From Bradyrhizobium symbiodeficiens (GTDB lineage Bacteria > Pseudomonadota > Alphaproteobacteria > Rhizobiales > Xanthobacteraceae): DNA of 64,000 nucleotides. Below the pieces are notes generated by a model. It had not been told where the DNA came from, made no database searches, and saw only the letters and a list, made by a program, of their open reading frames with translations. The DNA lies in NCBI RefSeq assembly GCF_002266465.3, contig NZ_CP029427.2:4466501-4530500 (forward strand). The letters are read 5' to 3'. Within the stretch, counting starts at the first letter, position 1. Each line of letters begins with the position of its first letter. Both the position numbers and the translations under genes were made by a program. This document shows, one piece after another, positions 59,031-64,000 of the stretch.

Positions 59031-59337
59031 CGATCTCAGCTCCCGAGCTCTTGGCGATGCGGACCTTCTTGCCGTCCGCCAGAATCTTGAATCCGACGCG
59101 GGTCGGCTTTCCGTCCTTGCCGACATACGCGATGTTGGACAGTTGGATCGGCGACTCCTTGGAGATGATGCCGCCCTCCTGGGCCTGCGTCTGCTTCTGG
59201 TGACGCTTGACCATGTTGATGCCGCGCACCAGCGCCGTGCCGGCGTCGGGGCGAACCTCGAACACCTCGCCGGTGCGGCCCTTGTCGCGACCGGTCAGCA
59301 CGACGACCTTGTCGCCCTTGCGGATCTTCGCAGCCAT
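59023..59337 (-). CDS. rplX: 50S ribosomal protein L24
   Basis: A 104-residue L24 (KOW fold): MAAKIRKGDKVVVLTGRDKG, VRGINMVKRHQKQTQAQEGG and SNIAYVGKDGKPTRVGFKIL. Its ATG overlaps the rplN stop by one base (TGATG). Its own end overlaps rplE. Confidence 0.97.
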   Translation of the reverse strand: MAAKIRKGDKVVVLTGRDKGRTGEVFEVRPDAGTALVRGINMVKRHQKQTQAQEGGIISKESPIQLSNIAYVGKDGKPTRVGFKILADGKKVRIAKSSGAEIDG

Positions 59338-59705
59338 CACAGCACCTCCGGCGCGAGCGAGATGATCTTCATGTGGTTCTTCGCACGCAGCTCGCGCGGC
59401 ACGGGCCCGAAGATACGGGTGCCGACCGGCTCGGATTGGTTGTTGATCAGAACGGCGGCGTTGCGGTCGAAACGGATGACCGAACCGTCGGCGCGGCGGA
59501 TGTCCTTGCGGACGCGCACCACGACGGCCTTCATCACGTCGCCCTTCTTCACCTTGCCACGCGGAATCGCTTCCTTGATCGAGACGACAATGATGTCGCC
59601 GATCGTGGCGTAGCGGCGCTTGGAGCCTCCGAGCACCTTGATACACATGACACGGCGTGCGCCAGAATTGTCGGCCACGTCGAGGTTGGTCTGCATCTGA
59701 ATCAT
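59337..59705 (-). CDS. rplN: 50S ribosomal protein L14
   Basis: A 122-residue L14: MIQMQTNLDVADNSGARRVM, GDIIVVSIKEAIPRGKVKKG and PVGTRIFGPVPRELRAKNHM. Standard. It lies 84 bases after rpsQ. Confidence 0.97.
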   Translation of the reverse strand: MIQMQTNLDVADNSGARRVMCIKVLGGSKRRYATIGDIIVVSIKEAIPRGKVKKGDVMKAVVVRVRKDIRRADGSVIRFDRNAAVLINNQSEPVGTRIFGPVPRELRAKNHMKIISLAPEVL

Positions 59706-59789
59706 TGATGCACCTCGTCCTCTTCTCTCTTGCGCCAGCCCAGCCGGCGCTCAACATTTTCCTGAAGTCAGTCGGCTAAAGCCAACAGA

Positions 59790-60038
59790 TCAGGCGCTTT
59801 TCTTGTGTTCGCCCCGGATCACGACCCAGCGCTTCAACTTCGAAATCGGCTTCGATTCCTCGATCCACACCATGTCGCCCGGCTTGAACTGGTTGTCCTC
59901 GTCGTGCGCGTGGTAGTTCTTCGAACGGCGGATCGTCTTCTTGTAGATCGGATGCGTGAAGCGGCGATCGACGCGCACCACGACGGTCTTGGCAGTCTTG
60001 TCGCTGACGACCACGCCTTGCAAAGTACGTTTCGGCAT
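59790..60038 (-). CDS. rpsQ: 30S ribosomal protein S17
   Basis: An 82-residue S17: MPKRTLQGVVVSDKTAKTVV, RFTHPIYKKTIRRSKNYHAH and IEESKPISKLKRWVVI. I use the ATG at 60038; the longer frame upstream reads into rpmC. It begins 13 bases after the rpmC stop. Confidence 0.97.
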   Translation of the reverse strand: MPKRTLQGVVVSDKTAKTVVVRVDRRFTHPIYKKTIRRSKNYHAHDEDNQFKPGDMVWIEESKPISKLKRWVVIRGEHKKSA

Positions 60039-60051
60039 CTTCGTAAGCCCC

Positions 60052-60264
60052 TTACTTCTCTTTCGCGCGCTTCTGCGCGGCGACGGTCTTGATACGGGCG
60101 ATGTCACGGCGAGCCTCGCGCAGGCGCGAGGTGTTCTCGAGCTGCCCGGTGGCGCGCTGGAAGCGCAGGTTGAAGCGTTCCTTCTTCAGGTTCAGGACGG
60201 CGTCATCCTGCTGGTCGGGGCTCATCGCGCGGATGTCTTCGATCTTCATCTGGGCCATGGCCAT
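60052..60264 (-). CDS. rpmC: 50S ribosomal protein L29
   Basis: A 70-residue L29: MAMAQMKIEDIRAMSPDQQD, LNLKKERFNLRFQRATGQLE and RRDIARIKTVAAQKRAKEK. Two ATGs (60264 and 60258) are possible. The first overlaps the rplP stop by one base (TAATG), which I take as coupling. Confidence 0.95.
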   Translation of the reverse strand: MAMAQMKIEDIRAMSPDQQDDAVLNLKKERFNLRFQRATGQLENTSRLREARRDIARIKTVAAQKRAKEK

Positions 60265-60677
60265 TACTCCGCAATGCGCTCGACGAAGCGCGTCTTGATC
60301 GGCAGCTTGGCGGCCGCCAGGGTCAGCGCTTCGCGCGCCGTCTGGGTGTTGACGCCGTCGATCTCGAACAACACCCGGCCCGGCTTGACGCGCGCGACCC
60401 ACAATTCCGGCGAACCCTTGCCGGAGCCCATGCGGACTTCGGCCGGCTTCTTCGACACCGGAACGTCCGGGAATACGCGGATCCAGACGCGGCCGGCACG
60501 CTTCATGTGACGGGTCAGCGCGCGGCGGGCGGCTTCGATCTGGCGCGCGGTGACGCGCTCAGGCTCGGTCGCCTTCAGGCCGAACTGGCCGAAGGCCAAC
60601 GTCGCACCCGAAGACGCAACGCCGTGGATACGGCCCTTATGCGCTTTCCGGAACTTCGTCTTCTTAGGTTGCATCAT
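60264..60677 (-). CDS. rplP: 50S ribosomal protein L16
   Basis: A 137-residue L16: MMQPKKTKFRKAHKGRIHGV, FGQFGLKATEPERVTARQIE and IRVFPDVPVSKKPAEVRMGS. Standard. It lies 32 bases after rpsC. Confidence 0.97.
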   Translation of the reverse strand: MMQPKKTKFRKAHKGRIHGVASSGATLAFGQFGLKATEPERVTARQIEAARRALTRHMKRAGRVWIRVFPDVPVSKKPAEVRMGSGKGSPELWVARVKPGRVLFEIDGVNTQTAREALTLAAAKLPIKTRFVERIAE

Positions 60678-60709
60678 GGCTTTGAGCCCTCAAATTCTCT
60701 GTGCTGGCG

Positions 60710-61435
<726 letters not shown>

Positions 61436-61452
61436 CGTGTTCTCCTGCGCCC

Positions 61453-61839
61453 TTAAGCGGCTGCTTCGGCTTCGACCTGACGAACGATGATCGTCAGCTG
61501 CGAAAATGGTTTGTAGACACGGCCCGAGCGGCCGCGGCCGCGGGCGGCGAAGCGCTTCATGACGAGGCCGTTGCCGACGAAGGCCTGCGCTACGACGAGA
61601 TCGTCGACGTCGAGATCGTGGTTGTTCTCAGCATTGGCGATAGCCGATTCCAGGCACTTCTTCACGTCGACCGCGATCCGCTTGCGCGAAAACTGCAGAT
61701 CGGCGAGCGCAGCAGCTGCCTTCCGGCCGCGAATGAGCTGGGCGACCAGGTTGAGCTTCTGCGGGCTCACCCGCAGCATCCGGGCGACCGCCTTGGCCTC
61801 GTTCTCGGCGAGGCTCCGTTCGCGCTTAGGTTTGCTCAT
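61453..61839 (-). CDS. rplV: 50S ribosomal protein L22
   Basis: A 128-residue L22: [40 protein letters not shown] and the exit-tunnel hairpin [20 protein letters not shown]. Standard. Confidence 0.97.
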
Positions 61840-61849
61840 CGTTTAATCC

Positions 61850-62128
61850 TCAAGCCTTCTTGGCTTTCTTGTCGCCGGAGTGGCCATGGAAGGTCCGGGT
61901 CGGCGAGAACTCGCCGAACTTGTGCCCGACCATTTCCTCGTTGACCGCCACCGGAACGTGCTTCTGACCGTTGTAGACGCCGAAGGTCAGGCCGACGAAC
62001 TGCGGCAGGATGGTCGAGCGACGGCTCCAGATCTTGATGACGTCGTGACGGCCGGACGCACGGGCGGCATCTGCCTTCTTGAGCAGAGAACCCTCGACGA
62101 ACGGGCCTTTCCAGACTGAACGAACCAT
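61850..62128 (-). CDS. rpsS: 30S ribosomal protein S19
   Basis: A 92-residue S19: MVRSVWKGPFVEGSLLKKAD, KIWSRRSTILPQFVGLTFGV and VNEEMVGHKFGEFSPTRTFH. Standard. Confidence 0.97.
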   Translation of the reverse strand: MVRSVWKGPFVEGSLLKKADAARASGRHDVIKIWSRRSTILPQFVGLTFGVYNGQKHVPVAVNEEMVGHKFGEFSPTRTFHGHSGDKKAKKA

Positions 62129-62140
62129 GTCCGGCGTTCC

Positions 62141-62974
62141 TTACTTCTTCCGCTTGTGGCGGCTTAGGAGAATGAATTTGTTGGTCGACTTGTTGGTGCG
62201 GGTCTTCTTGCCCTTGGTCGGCTTGCCCCACGGGGTAACCGGGTGGCGGCCGCCCGAGGTACGACCTTCACCACCGCCGTGCGGATGGTCGATCGGGTTC
62301 ATCGAAACACCGCGGTTATGCGGCTTGCGGCCCAGCCAACGGTTGCGGCCGGCCTTGCCGATCGAGGTGTTCATGTGATCCGGGTTCGACACCGCGCCGA
62401 TCGTGCCGCGGCAACGGCCATGCACCAGGCGCTGCTCGCCCGAATTCAGGCGGATGATCACGTAGTCCTGGTCGCGACCGACGAGCTGGGCATAGGTGCC
62501 CGCGGAACGGGCGAGCTGGCCGCCCTTCCCGATCTTGAGCTCGATGTTGTGGATGATCGTGCCGACCGGCATGTTGCCGAGCGGCATGACGTTGCCCGGC
62601 TTCACGTCGACGTAGTTGCCGGCGATGATGGTATCACCAACCGCCAGGCGCTGCGGCGCCAGGATGTAGGCCTGCTCGCCGTCCTGATACTTGATCAGCG
62701 CGATGAAGCCGCTGCGGTTCGGATCGTATTCCAGCCGCTCGACGGTCGCGGGAACGTCGATCTTCTCACGCTTGAAATCGACGGTGCGCAGCGTCCGCTT
62801 GTGACCACCGCCGCGGAAGCGCACGGTAATGCGACCCGTGCTGTTGCGACCGCCCGAGGAGTGCTTGCCTTCGGTGAGCGCCTTGACCGGCTTGCCCTTG
62901 TAGAGGGCCGAACGATCGACCATGACCAGCTGGCGCTGGCCCGGCGTCGTGGGATTGAATGTCTTCAGTGCCAT
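62141..62974 (-). CDS. rplB: 50S ribosomal protein L2
   Basis: A 277-residue L2: MALKTFNPTTPGQRQLVMVD, RNSTGRITVRFRGGGHKRTL and the peptidyl-transferase-proximal NPIDHPHGGGEGRTSGG motif. Standard length. Confidence 0.98.
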   Translation of the reverse strand: MALKTFNPTTPGQRQLVMVDRSALYKGKPVKALTEGKHSSGGRNSTGRITVRFRGGGHKRTLRTVDFKREKIDVPATVERLEYDPNRSGFIALIKYQDGEQAYILAPQRLAVGDTIIAGNYVDVKPGNVMPLGNMPVGTIIHNIELKIGKGGQLARSAGTYAQLVGRDQDYVIIRLNSGEQRLVHGRCRGTIGAVSNPDHMNTSIGKAGRNRWLGRKPHNRGVSMNPIDHPHGGGEGRTSGGRHPVTPWGKPTKGKKTRTNKSTNKFILLSRHKRKK

Positions 62975-62986
62975 CGTCGTGCGACC

Positions 62987-63289
62987 TTACAGACCGGTGG
63001 TCACGTCGATCCGGTGACCCTCTTCGAGAGTCACGATCGCGCGCTTGGAGTTCGACTGCGAGCCGAGATTGCCGCGGAAGATCTTGGTCTTGCCCTTGCG
63101 GACCAGCGTGTTGACGCTCTTGACCTTGACGTCGAACAGCTTCTCGATCGCTTCCTTGATCTGCGGCTTGGTCGCCTTGGCGGCCACCTTGAACAGCACC
63201 TTGTTGTGCTCCGAGGCAATCGTGGCCTTTTCGGTCACGACCGGCGACAGGATCACGTCGTAGTGGCGGGCCTCGATGTTCTTCGTCAT
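62987..63289 (-). CDS. rplW: 50S ribosomal protein L23
   Basis: A 100-residue L23: HYDVILSPVVTEKATIASEH, VLFKVAAKATKPQIKEAIEK and KTKIFRGNLGSQSNSKRAIV. Its ATG overlaps the rplD stop by four bases (ATGA). It docks the signal recognition particle and trigger factor at the tunnel exit. Confidence 0.97.
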   Translation of the reverse strand: MTKNIEARHYDVILSPVVTEKATIASEHNKVLFKVAAKATKPQIKEAIEKLFDVKVKSVNTLVRKGKTKIFRGNLGSQSNSKRAIVTLEEGHRIDVTTGL

Positions 63290-63906
63290 TTGAAGCGCGC
63301 CTCCAGCGCATCGATGGCGGCCTTGGTCAGAACGAGCTTCTGACGGCGCAGGATGTCGTACACGTTGATGCCCTGGATCGGCAGCACGTCCATGTTCGGG
63401 ATGTTGCGGGCCGCAGCGGCGAAGCCGTTGTTGAGCTCTGCGCCGTCGATGATCAGCGCGTTGGTCAGACCCAGACCCGAGAAGTGACCGAGCAGCGCCT
63501 TTGTCTTGGCGGCTTCCAGCGCGGCCTTGTCGATCACGACGAGATCGCCGTCCTTGGCCTTGGCCGAGAGCGCATGCTTCAGCGCCAGCGCGCGGACCTT
63601 CTTCGGCAGGTCGGTGGCGTGCGAACGCACCACCGGACCGAAGGCACGACCGCCGCCGCGGAACTGCGGCACGCGGGCCGAGCCGTGACGAGCACCGCCG
63701 GTGCCCTTCTGCTTGTACATCTTCTTGCCGGTGCGCCAGATCTCGGCGCGACCCTTGGCCTTGTGGGTACCGGCCTGGCGCTTGTTGAGCTGCCACTGCA
63801 CGCAACGTGCAATGATGTCCTGGCGCGGCTCGAGACCGAAAATGGTGTCGGAGAGCTGGACCGAGCCGGCTTCCTTACCTTCGAGGGTGGTGACCTTCAA
63901 TTCCAT
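63286..63906 (-). CDS. rplD: 50S ribosomal protein L4
   Basis: A 206-residue L4: MELKVTTLEGKEAGSVQLSD, AEIWRTGKKMYKQKGTGGAR and HGSARVPQFRGGGRAFGPVV. I start it at the ATG at 63906, one base after the rplC stop codon; a longer frame reads into rplC. In other bacteria L4 represses the S10 operon. Confidence 0.97.
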   Translation of the reverse strand: MELKVTTLEGKEAGSVQLSDTIFGLEPRQDIIARCVQWQLNKRQAGTHKAKGRAEIWRTGKKMYKQKGTGGARHGSARVPQFRGGGRAFGPVVRSHATDLPKKVRALALKHALSAKAKDGDLVVIDKAALEAAKTKALLGHFSGLGLTNALIIDGAELNNGFAAAARNIPNMDVLPIQGINVYDILRRQKLVLTKAAIDALEARFK

Positions 63907-63907
63907 C

Positions 63908-64000
63908 TCACGCACCCTCTTGCTGGGCCGCAGCCTCGGCTTCGCCGCCCGCAACCTTGAACTTGCCGGGCTTCGGAGCTTCCTTCGGCAACGGCTTCTT
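63908..64000 (-). CDS. rplC: 50S ribosomal protein L3, C-terminal fragment
   Basis: The last 30 codons of a minus-strand gene that enters from the right edge: KKPLPKEAPKPGKFKVAGGE and then an Ala/Glu/Gln-rich end with TGA at 63908-63910. Position directly before rplD in the S10 order identifies it as L3; the extended Ala-rich tail is seen in this group. Only the end is visible. Confidence 0.85.
   Translation of the reverse strand, partial: KKPLPKEAPKPGKFKVAGGEAEAAAQQEGA

Overview
The window is about 64 kb of a GC-rich alphaproteobacterial chromosome. The likely source is Bradyrhizobium or a close relative (Nitrobacteraceae). This rests on the S10-spc-alpha ribosomal superoperon with adk after secY, an ATP12-type chaperone, many small secreted Gly/Tyr/Arg-rich proteins, an EcfG-type promoter, and several families of interspersed palindromic repeats that I associate with Bradyrhizobium. 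Almost all of it looks like ordinary core or conserved accessory chromosome. I see no integrase, transposase, phage gene, CRISPR array or defence island.

Layout. 1-8.7 kb: small secreted or membrane proteins, an AraC regulator, a LysR regulator divergent from a peroxiredoxin-like gene, one tRNA-Arg(TCG), a VOC protein and a GrlR-family protein. 8.8-12.6 kb: a PAS sensor histidine kinase and an EamA exporter. 12.6-21.9 kb: a minus-strand catabolic stretch with Nudix, DapA-family, SDR, MaoC hydratase, DUF35 protein, thiolase and a fused indolepyruvate:ferredoxin oxidoreductase-type enzyme; together they suggest acyl-CoA and 2-oxoacid breakdown. 22-24.7 kb: a triheme cytochrome c, a TRIC-type channel and a possibly EcfG-controlled membrane protein. 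24.7-31.6 kb: a PEP-mutase-like protein, ABM and NIPSNAP barrel proteins divergent from an ArsR regulator, an alpha/beta hydrolase, small secreted proteins and a GST.

31.6-49.6 kb: pccB, a carboxymuconolactone decarboxylase-family protein and a Tat-exported class D beta-lactamase; an orphan FliK/FlhB-C pair; the ATP12 chaperone; the run degP-rarA-rluA type with coupled starts; an OprP-type porin; an HxlR regulator divergent from a quinone-oxidoreductase-like gene; a ClC chloride transporter and an SDR. 49.9-64 kb: the ribosomal superoperon, read leftward from rplC (cut by the window edge) to rplQ and closed by a strong intrinsic terminator.

The most unusual points are: an adenylate kinase with a ~100-residue Lys/Ala-rich histone-H1-like tail; a repeat element that supplies the rpoA stop codon inside the alpha operon; a second copy of the ArsR 3' end left downstream of a hypothetical gene; an EcfG-type promoter followed about 75 bases later by a terminator-like hairpin; and the orphan FliK/FlhB-C switch pair. 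None is proven to be a new system. Starts were chosen from ribosome binding sites and family alignment as far as these can be judged by eye.
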